The position numbers were made by a program, and so were the translations under genes. From an uncultured Hyphomicrobiales bacterium (lineage in GTDB: Bacteria; Pseudomonadota; Alphaproteobacteria; Rhizobiales; Beijerinckiaceae), in the NCBI GenBank assembly GCA_903825465.1, contig CAIKAR010000013.1, forward strand, positions 1 to 51,671: a DNA stretch of 51,671 nucleotides. The letters are read 5' to 3'. How positions within the stretch are numbered: position 1 is the first letter of the stretch; every line of letters starts with the position of its first letter. Below the pieces are notes generated by a model that saw nothing but the letters and a program-made list of their open reading frames with translations, was not told the origin of the DNA and searched no databases. Shown here piece after piece: positions 1 to 8,347 of the stretch.

Positions 1-804
1 CTTCAGATCGATGCGCCGGTGAACCGGGGCAACTCCGGTGGTCCGACCTTCAACTCCGCGGGCCAGGTGGTCGGCATCAACACGGCGATCTACTCGCCGT
101 CGGGCGGCAGCGTCGGCATTGGCTTCGCCATTCCGGCCGAAGTCGCGAAGGGCGTGATCGCCTCGCTGAAGGACAGCGGCTCGGTGGCGCGCGGCTACAT
201 CGGCGTGCAGATTCAGCCGGTGACGGCCGAGATCGCCGACTCGCTGGGCCTCAAGAGCGACAAGGGCGCGTTGGTGGCGGAAACGACTTCGGGTTCGCCC
301 GCGGCCGCGGCCGGCATCCATTCGGGCGATGTGATCACCCGCGTCGATGGCGACGCGATCGAGGGACCGCGCGATCTTTCCCGCAAAATCGCGGGACTGG
401 GTCCGAACAAAACGGCCGAGATCGCCTACCTGCACGAAGGCGCCGAAAAGACCGCCTCAGTGAAGCTCGGCGCCCTGCCGAACGACGCCAGCGACAAGGG
501 CGAAACGCCGGCCAAAGTCGAACAGGGCTCGTTCAAGAGCCTTGGCATGACGCTGGCGCCCGCCGGCTCCGGCAAGCAGGGCGTTGTCGTGGCGTCGCTC
601 GATCCCGATGGCGCCGCGGCGCAGAAGGGCATCCGCGAAGGCGACACGATCGTCGATGTCGGTGGACACGCGGTGGCCAAGCCCGCCGATGTGAAACAGG
701 CCATCGACGCCGCGCGCAAGGACGGCCGCAAGGCTGTTTTGATGCGGGTCAAGAGCGGCGAAGGCACGCGCTTTGTCGCGCTGGGGCTGAACCCCGCGGG
801 CTGA
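1..804 (+). CDS. degP: HtrA/DegP-family periplasmic serine protease (5' end missing)
   Basis: This is the C-terminal 267 codons of a Do-like serine endoprotease that degrades or refolds misfolded envelope proteins in the periplasm. The reading frame is open from base 1, so the start and the His and Asp of the catalytic triad lie outside the window. The nucleophile motif GNSGGP, with the active Ser, is at about residues 10-15. Two PDZ domains follow, at about residues 65-155 and 175-260; both carry the G-(V/A)-x-SGD or G-I-x-EGD pattern. It lies upstream of an OmpR-type two-component pair on the same strand, an arrangement known for rhizobial degP1. A hairpin follows the stop. The family is certain; the choice between DegP, DegQ and MucD is not. 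Confidence 0.93.
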   Translation, partial: LQIDAPVNRGNSGGPTFNSAGQVVGINTAIYSPSGGSVGIGFAIPAEVAKGVIASLKDSGSVARGYIGVQIQPVTAEIADSLGLKSDKGALVAETTSGSPAAAAGIHSGDVITRVDGDAIEGPRDLSRKIAGLGPNKTAEIAYLHEGAEKTASVKLGALPNDASDKGETPAKVEQGSFKSLGMTLAPAGSGKQGVVVASLDPDGAAAQKGIREGDTIVDVGGHAVAKPADVKQAIDAARKDGRKAVLMRVKSGEGTRFVALGLNPAG

Positions 805-848
805 GCCCGGAAAACGCGGCGTTTCGCGCCCTCGAAGCGTCGACAACG

Positions 849-877
849 CGGCGGACCGGATGCTTCCGGTCCGCCGT
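849..877 (+). terminator. Hairpin terminator-like structure after degP
   Basis: Two 12-base arms (849-860 and 865-876) pair perfectly around a four-base TGCT loop. Only two T residues follow, so it is a strong stem without a proper U tract. It sits between the protease stop and the response regulator and probably weakens or separates read-through. Confidence 0.5.
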
Positions 878-918
878 TCGCCCGTGGAGGCGCTTGGTGA
901 ATTTGAAAGGCGCGGTAT

Positions 919-1611
919 ATGTCGGAAATGAAAATCCTGATTATCGAGGATGACGCCGAGGCCGCCGCCTATCTCGTCAAGGCGTTTCGCGAGGCCGGCC
1001 ACAACGCCGACCACGCGGCCGACGGCCTCGAGGGCTATCGTCTCGCGGCCGATGGCGACTACGACACGCTGATTGTCGACCGCATGTTGCCGAAACTCGA
1101 CGGGCTGTCGCTGATCGGCGGCCTGCGCGAGCAGAAGATCGAAACTCCCGTGCTCATTCTTTCCGCGCTCGGCCAGGTGGACGACCGCGTGAAGGGTCTG
1201 CGGGCTGGCGGCGATGACTATCTGGCCAAGCCGTACGCGTTCTCGGAATTGCTCGCCCGCGTGGAAGTGCTGGCGCGCCGCCGCGGGAAGAGCTCCGGCG
1301 AGCCCACCCACTACCGCGTCGCGGATCTCGAGATCGACCGGCTTTCGCATTCGGTGGCGCGCGCCGGCAAGGAGATCGTTCTGCAGCCGCGTGAATACCG
1401 GCTGATCGAATACCTGATGAAAAACGCCGGCACGGTTGTCACGCGCACCATGCTGCTCGAAAACGTCTGGGACTATCATTTCGATCCGCAAACCAACGTC
1501 ATCGACGTTCATATTTCGCGGCTTCGCGCGAAGGTGGACAAGGGGTTCGAGAACCAACTGCTGCACACCATCCGCGGCGCGGGGTACATGATCCGTGACG
1601 GCGCTCGGTAA
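919..1611 (+). CDS. OmpR/PhoB-family response regulator
   Basis: This is a 230-residue two-component regulator. The N-terminal receiver domain (about residues 4-118) has the acidic pair in IIEDDAE, the phospho-acceptor Asp in the VDRMLPK stretch and the conserved Lys in LAKPYAF. The C-terminal winged-helix DNA-binding domain (about 130-228) ends in the usual HISRLRAKVD and RGAGYMI motifs. The ATG at 919 is taken; an in-frame ATG at 928 (MKIL) is possible because the ribosome site is weak. The stop overlaps the start of the sensor kinase by 17 bases, so the two are translationally coupled. The neighbouring periplasmic protease suggests an envelope-stress role, which is inference. Confidence 0.93.
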   Translation: MSEMKILIIEDDAEAAAYLVKAFREAGHNADHAADGLEGYRLAADGDYDTLIVDRMLPKLDGLSLIGGLREQKIETPVLILSALGQVDDRVKGLRAGGDDYLAKPYAFSELLARVEVLARRRGKSSGEPTHYRVADLEIDRLSHSVARAGKEIVLQPREYRLIEYLMKNAGTVVTRTMLLENVWDYHFDPQTNVIDVHISRLRAKVDKGFENQLLHTIRGAGYMIRDGAR

Positions 1612-3055
1612 ACTCCTCCGGACCACCGTCTTCAAGCTGTCGCTGGCTTATCTCGTCATTTTTTCGATCGGCGCGGGATTGCTGCTCGGACGCATTGGCT
1701 TCACCGCGCGCCTTTTCATCGACGAGCAGATATCCGAGACGATCGACGCTGAAATCCGCGAGTTGTCGGACGCGTATTCCCGAGGCGGCATCCGCCGGCT
1801 TTCGGAGTCGGTCGATCGGCGCTCGCGGCAGCCGGGCTCCTCCATCTATCTCGTCACCACCTTTGCCGGCGAGGTGATCGTCGGCAACGTCTCCGAGATT
1901 TCCTCCGGCGCGCTCGACACGCCCGGCGAATCGGAAATTTCCTACAAGCGCGTCGGCGAGGAGGGCGAACCGCATCCGGCGATCGCCCGCGTCTATGTGT
2001 TGTCGGGAGGCTTTCGCCTGCTTGTGGGCCGCGACCTTGGCGAGCGCGAAGCCCTGCGCGCGGTTCTGTTGCGCGCGCTGGGGACGTCGCTGGTCTGGCT
2101 GACCCTGATCGGCGTGCTGGGCGGCGCCTTCGTCGCCTCCCGGGTGTTGAAGCGCGTCGACGCCATGAACGACACCGCCCGCAATATCATGCTCGGCGAC
2201 ATGTCGCGCCGCCTGCCGCTGGCGGGGTCGGGCGACGAACTCGACAGGCTCGCGGTCAACCTCAACGCGATGTTGGAGCGCATCGGCGAATTATTGACCG
2301 GCCTGCGCGAGGTCTCCGACAACATCGCGCACGACCTCAAGACGCCGTTGACCCGGCTGCGCAACGACGCCGAGGAGGCGTTGCGCGTCACCAACGCCGA
2401 CGCCGACAGAAAGCTGGCGCTGGAAAAAATCATCGGGGAATCCGACGGCCTCATCCGCACGTTCGACGCGCTGCTCATGATCGCGCGCCTCGAAGCCGGA
2501 ACTTTGACGGACGGCATGGTCGACTTCGACGTCGGCGCGTCGATGCGCGACATCGTCGAGCTTTACGAACCGTCCGCGGAGGATCGCTCGATGTCCCTCG
2601 TGTTCGACGGGGACGAGGGCGTGATGGTCCACGCCAATCCCGACTTGCTGGCGAGGTCGTTGTCGAATCTCGTGGACAACGCGCTGAAATACAGCGGGTC
2701 GACGGCGATCGCCGAGGCCGGATCGACCTTCGATATCCGCACGAGCGTCAAAAAAGTCGGCGACATCGTGGAAATCGCGGTCGCCGACCACGGTCCGGGA
2801 ATACCGGACGCGGCGGATCGCGCGCGCGTGCTCGACCGCTTCGTGCGGCTGGGCGCCTCGCGTTCCGCGCCGGGTTCGGGACTTGGCCTGTCGCTCGTCA
2901 ACGCCGTCGCCAAGCTGCACAAGGGAAGCTTGCAGCTCGACGACAACGGGCCGGGGCTTCGCGTCGTCCTGCGGCTTCCCGCGGCGCATTTGGCGCTCGC
3001 CCCGCCCGCGGCTCCCGCGAAAGCGCCGCCGCCGCCGCAAAAGCAGCCGGCTTAG
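1595..3055 (+). CDS. Membrane sensor histidine kinase, partner of the upstream regulator
   Basis: This 486-residue kinase starts at a GTG inside the end of the regulator gene. A membrane segment is near residues 12-34, followed by a periplasmic region of about 120 residues and a second membrane segment near 165-185. HAMP (about 185-240), HisKA and HATPase domains follow. The phosphorylated His is in NIAHDLKTPLTRLRND. The ATP-binding N box (NLVDNALKYS), G1 (DHGPGIPD) and G2 (GSGLGLSLV) are intact. The last 25 residues are a Pro/Ala tail. It abuts the stop of the convergent PleC-like kinase with no bases between. The stimulus is unknown; linkage to degP suggests envelope damage. Confidence 0.92.
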   Translation: MTALGKLLRTTVFKLSLAYLVIFSIGAGLLLGRIGFTARLFIDEQISETIDAEIRELSDAYSRGGIRRLSESVDRRSRQPGSSIYLVTTFAGEVIVGNVSEISSGALDTPGESEISYKRVGEEGEPHPAIARVYVLSGGFRLLVGRDLGEREALRAVLLRALGTSLVWLTLIGVLGGAFVASRVLKRVDAMNDTARNIMLGDMSRRLPLAGSGDELDRLAVNLNAMLERIGELLTGLREVSDNIAHDLKTPLTRLRNDAEEALRVTNADADRKLALEKIIGESDGLIRTFDALLMIARLEAGTLTDGMVDFDVGASMRDIVELYEPSAEDRSMSLVFDGDEGVMVHANPDLLARSLSNLVDNALKYSGSTAIAEAGSTFDIRTSVKKVGDIVEIAVADHGPGIPDAADRARVLDRFVRLGASRSAPGSGLGLSLVNAVAKLHKGSLQLDDNGPGLRVVLRLPAAHLALAPPAAPAKAPPPPQKQPA

Positions 3056-5356
3056 TCAGGCGGCGGCGATTTCCGCCGGCTCCTTCGCCGCGGCCATCGG
3101 CGCGGCCGGCAAGCGCACGCGCACAATGGTTCCGCGTCCAACGGTCGAACGGATATTCAGCGAGCCGCCGTGCAGTTCAATGTTGGCGCGCGCGATAGCG
3201 AGGCCAAGGCCGGCGCCCTTCATGCCGTTCGCCATGCGCGCGCCCGCCTGCTCGAAAGGCCGGCCAAGCCTTGGCAAATCCACGGCGGGAATGCCGGGGC
3301 CGTGGTCGCCGACGTATATTTCGACGCAGTGCGCGCGGCGCCGCGTCCGCATCCGCACGCGCCCGCCTTCCGGGCTGAACTGGATGGCGTTGCGCAACAG
3401 ATGCGCGAGGGATTTCGCGACCGCCTCGCGGTCCGCGTAGACCGGCGCCGTCGAGAGGCCCTCGACCGCGAGCGCGACGCCTCGGCTCCTCGCGTGATCC
3501 TCCTCGCGCCGCAAGGCGGCGTCGACAAGCTCGATCGTCTCGACGCGCGCGCGGCGCATCGGGGTTTCGCCGGCGTCGAGCTCCGACATGTCGAGCACGT
3601 CGGACACCATGTTTTGCAGCGCGATGCCGCCGCGCCGGATGTCGCCGCAGTATTCGACGTATCGGCCGCATCCAAGCGCTCCGAATGTTTCGCGCTCCAT
3701 GATTTCCGCGAAGCCGAGGATGTGGTTCAGCGGCGTGCGGAATTCGTGGCTCATGTTGGCGAGGAACAGCGCCTTCGCCCGGTTGGCGGCCTCCGCCTTG
3801 GCCTTCTCTTTTTCATGGCGCGCGGCGAGCTCGGTCAACATCGCGGTGCGCGCCTCGAGCGAATGCCGGCTGCGTTGCAGATCGGCGACGGTCGCGGTCA
3901 GGCGCCGCTCGGAATCGAGCAGTCTTTCCTCGTGCTGCTTGAGCATGGTGATGTCGGTGCCGACGGACACGTGGCCGCCGTCGGCGGTCGACAGCTCGTT
4001 GATCTGCAACCAGCCGCCGTTCGCGAGACGGCCGATGTAGCGGCGCCCGGAGCGGCCGCCGCGGATCGATTGTTCGGTGTAGCACTCGACTTCCAGGGGG
4101 GGCGAACCGGCCGCCATGAGTGCGTCGAACGCGGCGCCCGCCGCCGCGGCGCCACGCGGCAGCCCGTAAAGCCGGCGGAAGCTGGAGTTGCTCACGACAA
4201 GCCGCTTGTCGGCGTCCCAAAGCGAAAAGGCCGACGAGCTGGTTTCGATCGCGTCGCGCAGCCGCATGTCGGCTGTGGCCGACCGTTCCGCCAGCGCCCT
4301 GGTTTCGGTGATATCGACCGCGATGCCGACAAGGTGAGCCTCGCTCTTGTCGCTTCCCCCGCTTCGGTGCCGCACGATTTCGCCGCGGGCGCGTATCCAG
4401 GTCCATCCGCCAGCGGCGTTGCGCATGCGAAATTCGCGTTCCACCGTTCGCGAAACCGATCCGGTGACGGCGGCGGCCAATTCAGCGAGGTCGCCGTCGT
4501 CGGGATGCACCAGCGCGCGCGCGTCGGCGAGCGACATGATGGTGGTTTCAGGCTCGATACCGAGGATGTCGAACATGGAGCGCGACCATTCGATGCGGCC
4601 GCGCGCGATGTCCCAGTCCCACAGTCCGCAACGGCCGTGCGTCAACGCGAGATCCATCCGTCCGCGCATCGACAACATGAGGTCGATGGCGTCGCGCCGG
4701 CCTTCGCGCTGGGAGGAATAGCCAAACGCGAGCAATCCCAGCGCCAGGCCGCCAATGGCGAGCGCCAGCCCCGCGCTCAGCGACTCCGCGCGCCAATCCG
4801 CGAGGGCTCCCGAGACCTTGTGGACGACGGCGACCTGGCCGCGCTCCGGAGACAGCGAGCGAACGGTCGCCAAGGCTTGCGCGCCGTCGGCGAGCGTCAC
4901 GCTCATGACGCCGGCCTTGTCGGCGAAGGTGGTCAAAATTCGATCGTCTCCCAGCCGCCCGGCCAGCGTCTCGCCCTTGGCGAGGTCGTCGGGCCAAGCC
5001 GCGATCAGCGCGCCCTCCCGGTCTCCGACAAGCACTTGCCGTCCATGGGCGAAGACGCGGCGCGGCAGCAGGCCGCGCCATTCGCCGTTGCGCATGGCGC
5101 CTGGCGGCGCGGCGGCGAGCGCGCGCGCCGCGAGCGTCGCCGCCATGTCGAGATCCTCCATGGAATCCACGAGCGCCGCCTCGCGCTCCGCGAGGACGCG
5201 CGTCACGCCCGCGCCGGCGACCGCCGCGACGAGCGCCACAACCGCGAAGGGAATTATGTGACGCTGCATCGCGGTCAAACCCCTTGCGCGTTTCGCGCGC
5301 GCGAATCCCCGACGCGCGCCCGTGGCAACGGGCGCGCCTGTTTCCGCAAGCGACAT
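3056..5356 (-). CDS. pleC: PAS-domain sensor histidine kinase, PleC/DivJ-like cell-cycle type
   Basis: This 766-residue kinase has a membrane segment at about residues 34-55, a periplasmic loop, a second segment at about 194-213, two PAS domains (about 235-355 and 365-475), a coiled coil, then HisKA with His at 537 (NMSHEFRTPLN) and HATPase. The stretch after the His (GFAEIM, FGALG, LDMSELDAGE) follows the PleC/DivJ pattern, so it probably controls DivK-type regulators and cell polarity. From memory, rhizobial pleC lies near degP and a two-component pair, as here. The ATG at 5356 is chosen over a GTG at 5371 because GGGGG lies 8 bases before it. The symbol is inferred from subfamily and context. 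Its upstream DNA holds a GANTC cluster and a CtrA-like site. Confidence 0.8.
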   Translation of the reverse strand: MSLAETGAPVATGARRGFARAKRARGLTAMQRHIIPFAVVALVAAVAGAGVTRVLAEREAALVDSMEDLDMAATLAARALAAAPPGAMRNGEWRGLLPRRVFAHGRQVLVGDREGALIAAWPDDLAKGETLAGRLGDDRILTTFADKAGVMSVTLADGAQALATVRSLSPERGQVAVVHKVSGALADWRAESLSAGLALAIGGLALGLLAFGYSSQREGRRDAIDLMLSMRGRMDLALTHGRCGLWDWDIARGRIEWSRSMFDILGIEPETTIMSLADARALVHPDDGDLAELAAAVTGSVSRTVEREFRMRNAAGGWTWIRARGEIVRHRSGGSDKSEAHLVGIAVDITETRALAERSATADMRLRDAIETSSSAFSLWDADKRLVVSNSSFRRLYGLPRGAAAAGAAFDALMAAGSPPLEVECYTEQSIRGGRSGRRYIGRLANGGWLQINELSTADGGHVSVGTDITMLKQHEERLLDSERRLTATVADLQRSRHSLEARTAMLTELAARHEKEKAKAEAANRAKALFLANMSHEFRTPLNHILGFAEIMERETFGALGCGRYVEYCGDIRRGGIALQNMVSDVLDMSELDAGETPMRRARVETIELVDAALRREEDHARSRGVALAVEGLSTAPVYADREAVAKSLAHLLRNAIQFSPEGGRVRMRTRRRAHCVEIYVGDHGPGIPAVDLPRLGRPFEQAGARMANGMKGAGLGLAIARANIELHGGSLNIRSTVGRGTIVRVRLPAAPMAAAKEPAEIAAA

Positions 5357-5380
5357 GTGAACGGCCCCCACGACCCTGTT

Positions 5381-5546
5381 GACTCCGCCGCGGCGCCGAA
5401 GCAGCGCGCCGAATCAAGACCACTTGAATCCTCGCGGGACTCGTTGTCCAGTGGTTAACGCTTCGTTGACGAAAAAAACGCGCGCGGCCGCAACTCAAGC
5501 GAGTCCCGATCGCCGCGCGAGCGAGGACCGCGCGAAAAAAGGAATC
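5381..5546. promoter_or_regulatory. GANTC cluster with a CtrA-like site upstream of the PleC-like kinase
   Basis: Six GANTC sites, the target of the CcrM methylase, lie at 5381, 5411, 5426, 5438, 5501 and 5542. In DNA of this composition one per roughly 300 bases is expected. At 5455-5470 there is TTAA, seven bases, then TTGAC, one mismatch from the CtrA consensus TTAA-N7-TTAAC. The cluster lies just before the minus-strand kinase gene. Cell-cycle control through methylation state and CtrA is inferred, not shown. Confidence 0.5.
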
Positions 5547-5583
5547 AAACCGTGAACGCTTCGCGAGCCGCGAAGGCCGCGCC

Positions 5584-8253
5584 CTACGCGAGGACGCGGT
5601 CGACGATGTCGCGCGAATCCGTCGACAGGCCGCCCGCCGCCGAAACGCGGCGCAGCGCCGCCTCCGCGCGGCCGCGGCGAACGGGCTCCAGCGTCCGCCA
5701 CGAACGGAAGGCGCCGAGCAGGCGCGCCGCGACCTGCGGATTTCGCGGATCGAGTTCGAGCACGATGTCCGCGAGGAATTCGTGCCCGCTTCCGTCGGCC
5801 GCGTGGAACCGCGTTGGGTTGGCGTTCGCGAACGCGCCGACAAGCGCGCGCAAGCGGTTGGGGTTGGTCATCGAGAACGTGGGGTGCTTCATCAACGTCC
5901 GCACGCGCGCGAGCGTCTCAGGCTCGGGAATCGCCGCTTGCAACATGAACCACTTGTCGACGACGAGGGGATCGGCGGCGTGGGATCGGAAGAACATGTC
6001 GAGCGCGCGTTCGCGGTCCTCGCCCGGCGTTCGAACAAGCGCGGCCAGGGCGCCGATCTGGTCGGTCATGTTGTCGGCGCGTTCGAACTGCGTTCGCGCG
6101 GCGTCGCCGCCTTGCTTCGGCGCGGCCCGCGTCAACAGGTCGAGCAGCGAGTTGCGCAACGATCGCACGCCGGCGCCCGCCGCGTCGGGGGAATAGGCGC
6201 CCGCGCTGGCCGAGAAATCGCCGTACGCTTCCCGAACAAGATCGGCGTTGTCCGCGGCGACGCGTTGCTTCAGGGCCTCGCGCGCGGCGTGGACCGCGTC
6301 GGGATCGACGTCGGCGCCGATCTCGCGGAAAATATCGTCCTCCGACGGAGGCGCGAGCGCCAGCGCCGCGAAAGCCGGATCGGCGTCGCGCGCGGCGACG
6401 ATTTCGCCCATGGCGCGCGCGTAGGCGCCGGCATCCGCGGGCGGCGCGCCGGCGCGGATGTTGGCGGTCGATGTCGTCAGCAGCCGAGTCGCGTAGGTTT
6501 GCGCGGCCCGCCAGCGGTTGAACTTGTCGCTGTCGCCGCGCAGCAACGCCAGCAGGTCATCCCCGCGATAATCGAATTCGACGCGGACCGGCGCTGAAAA
6601 CCCGCGCAGCAGCGACGGCGTCGGAGGCGCGGCGACGTTGCGGAAGAGGATCTCGCGCGATTCCGCGCGAAGCTCGAAGACGCCGCGTTCGCGTTCGCGC
6701 GGACTCGCGCCGCCGGGCTCGTTTTCGCCCGGGGTGTCAAGGACAAGGTCGCCGCCGTTGGCGCCGATCAGGCCAAGCGCGATCGGGATGACGAAGGGGC
6801 GCTTTGTCGGCTGGCCTGGCGTCGCCGGTGTTTCCTGTTCCAGCCGCAGCCTGTAGGTCCGCGTGGCGTGGTCGTGCGCGCCGCTCGCCTTGACAACGGG
6901 CGTGCCGGACTGGCGATACCACAACATGAATTGGCCGAGGTCGCGGCCGGATGTTTCGGCGAAGCAGCCGATGAAGTCCTCGACCGTCGCCGCCGTCCCG
7001 TCGAAGCGCAGGAAATAGAGGTCCATTCCGGCGCGGAAGGCTTCGGCGCCGATCAGTGTTTTCAGCGCGCGAATGACTTCGGCGCCCTTTTGATAGACGG
7101 TCGACGTGTAGAAATTGTTGATCTCGACGTAGGACTCGGGCCGCACGTTGTGCGCCAGCGGCCCGGCGTCCTCGGCGAACTGAACGGCGCGCAGACCGCG
7201 CACATCCTCGATGCGCTTGACCGCGCGCGACCGCTGGTCGGCGGAGAACTCCTGGTCGCGAAAGACGGTCAAGCCCTCCTTCAGGCAGAGTTGAAACCAG
7301 TCGCGGCACGTGACGCGGTTGCCTGTCCAGTTGTGGAAATACTCGTGCGAAATCACGGTTTCGATTCCGGCGTAGTCGCCGTCGGTCGCCGCCTTTGGCG
7401 ACGCGAGCACATATTTGTCGTTGAAGACGTTGAGGCCCTTGTTCTCCATCGCGCCCATGTTGAAGTCGGAGACGGCGACGATGTTGAAGACATCAAGGTC
7501 GTATTCGCGGCCGAACATCTCCTCGTCCCATTTCATCGAGCGCTTCAACGCGTCCATGGCGTAGGAGGCGCGCGCCTCCTTGCCATGTTCGACGTAAATC
7601 GCGAGCCGCACGTCGCGGCCACCCATGGTTCTGAACGCGTCGTGGATCGAACCGAGATCGCCGCCGACGAGCGCGAAGAGATAGGCCGGCTTCGGGTGTG
7701 GATCGCGCCAGACGGCGAAGTGGCGCGTCGTGCCGGGAATGTCGCCGCTTTCGCCGGGATTGCCGTTGCCCAGCAACACAGGCGCCTCGGCCTTCTCCGC
7801 CTCGATGCGCGTGGTGTAGACGGAGAGCACGTCGGGCCGGTCGAGGAAATAGGTGATGCGCCGAAAGCCTTCCGCCTCGCATTGGGTGCAATAGGCCGAG
7901 CCGGAACGGTAGAGGCCGCTCAACTGCGTGTTCGCGGAGGGATCGACGATGGATTCAACAAGCAGCGAAAAGGGTCGCCGCGGCGGATTGGCGATCGTCA
8001 GGCTGTCCGGCTTGGCGAGCGCCATGTCGAGCGCTGTTCCGTCGAGTTCGACTCGGCGCGCGACGACGCCGTCGCCGTCGAGAACGAGCGGCGCCCCGGC
8101 GACGCCCTTCGGATTTGGCCGCATGGTCAAGCGCGACACAACGCTCGTCGCCGAGGGGTGAAGGGAGACGTCGAGATCGACGGCTTCGATCAGGTAGTCG
8201 GGTGGACGATAATCGGACAGGAGGATCGGGGCGCGTTTTTGCTTTGAAGTCAT
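5584..8253 (-). CDS. pepN: Aminopeptidase N (M1 metallopeptidase)
   Basis: This 889-residue cytosolic zinc aminopeptidase removes N-terminal residues from peptides. The substrate-recognition motif GAMENKG lies near residue 268, and the zinc and catalytic motif HEYFHNW, with the second Glu ligand about 19 residues on, lies near residue 305. The alpha-helical C-terminal domain extends to the end, and the length matches the bacterial PepN type. The start is uncertain: ATG codons at 8253, 8260 and 8268 lie close together, not all in frame, and none has a good ribosome site. The ATG at 8253 gives the usual distance to the DYRPPDYL motif. It lies downstream of the LplT-like gene on the same strand (gap about 95 bases) and may be co-transcribed. 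Confidence 0.95.
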   Translation of the reverse strand: MTSKQKRAPILLSDYRPPDYLIEAVDLDVSLHPSATSVVSRLTMRPNPKGVAGAPLVLDGDGVVARRVELDGTALDMALAKPDSLTIANPPRRPFSLLVESIVDPSANTQLSGLYRSGSAYCTQCEAEGFRRITYFLDRPDVLSVYTTRIEAEKAEAPVLLGNGNPGESGDIPGTTRHFAVWRDPHPKPAYLFALVGGDLGSIHDAFRTMGGRDVRLAIYVEHGKEARASYAMDALKRSMKWDEEMFGREYDLDVFNIVAVSDFNMGAMENKGLNVFNDKYVLASPKAATDGDYAGIETVISHEYFHNWTGNRVTCRDWFQLCLKEGLTVFRDQEFSADQRSRAVKRIEDVRGLRAVQFAEDAGPLAHNVRPESYVEINNFYTSTVYQKGAEVIRALKTLIGAEAFRAGMDLYFLRFDGTAATVEDFIGCFAETSGRDLGQFMLWYRQSGTPVVKASGAHDHATRTYRLRLEQETPATPGQPTKRPFVIPIALGLIGANGGDLVLDTPGENEPGGASPRERERGVFELRAESREILFRNVAAPPTPSLLRGFSAPVRVEFDYRGDDLLALLRGDSDKFNRWRAAQTYATRLLTTSTANIRAGAPPADAGAYARAMGEIVAARDADPAFAALALAPPSEDDIFREIGADVDPDAVHAAREALKQRVAADNADLVREAYGDFSASAGAYSPDAAGAGVRSLRNSLLDLLTRAAPKQGGDAARTQFERADNMTDQIGALAALVRTPGEDRERALDMFFRSHAADPLVVDKWFMLQAAIPEPETLARVRTLMKHPTFSMTNPNRLRALVGAFANANPTRFHAADGSGHEFLADIVLELDPRNPQVAARLLGAFRSWRTLEPVRRGRAEAALRRVSAAGGLSTDSRDIVDRVLA

Positions 8254-8347
8254 TTCGCATGCTCGCATGAGGTGACGGAATATCGCACGAGGGCGCGCGC
8301 CACGTCGAGCGCGGCCGTTTGGCGCCCGCCGATTTGACGGCGGCGGA

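Noticed and set aside
3170-5458. A 762-codon open frame on the plus strand
   Set aside because: It is a mirror frame opposite the PleC-like kinase; the product is Arg/Ala/Gly-rich with no domain. Many such long antisense frames occur here because of high GC content.
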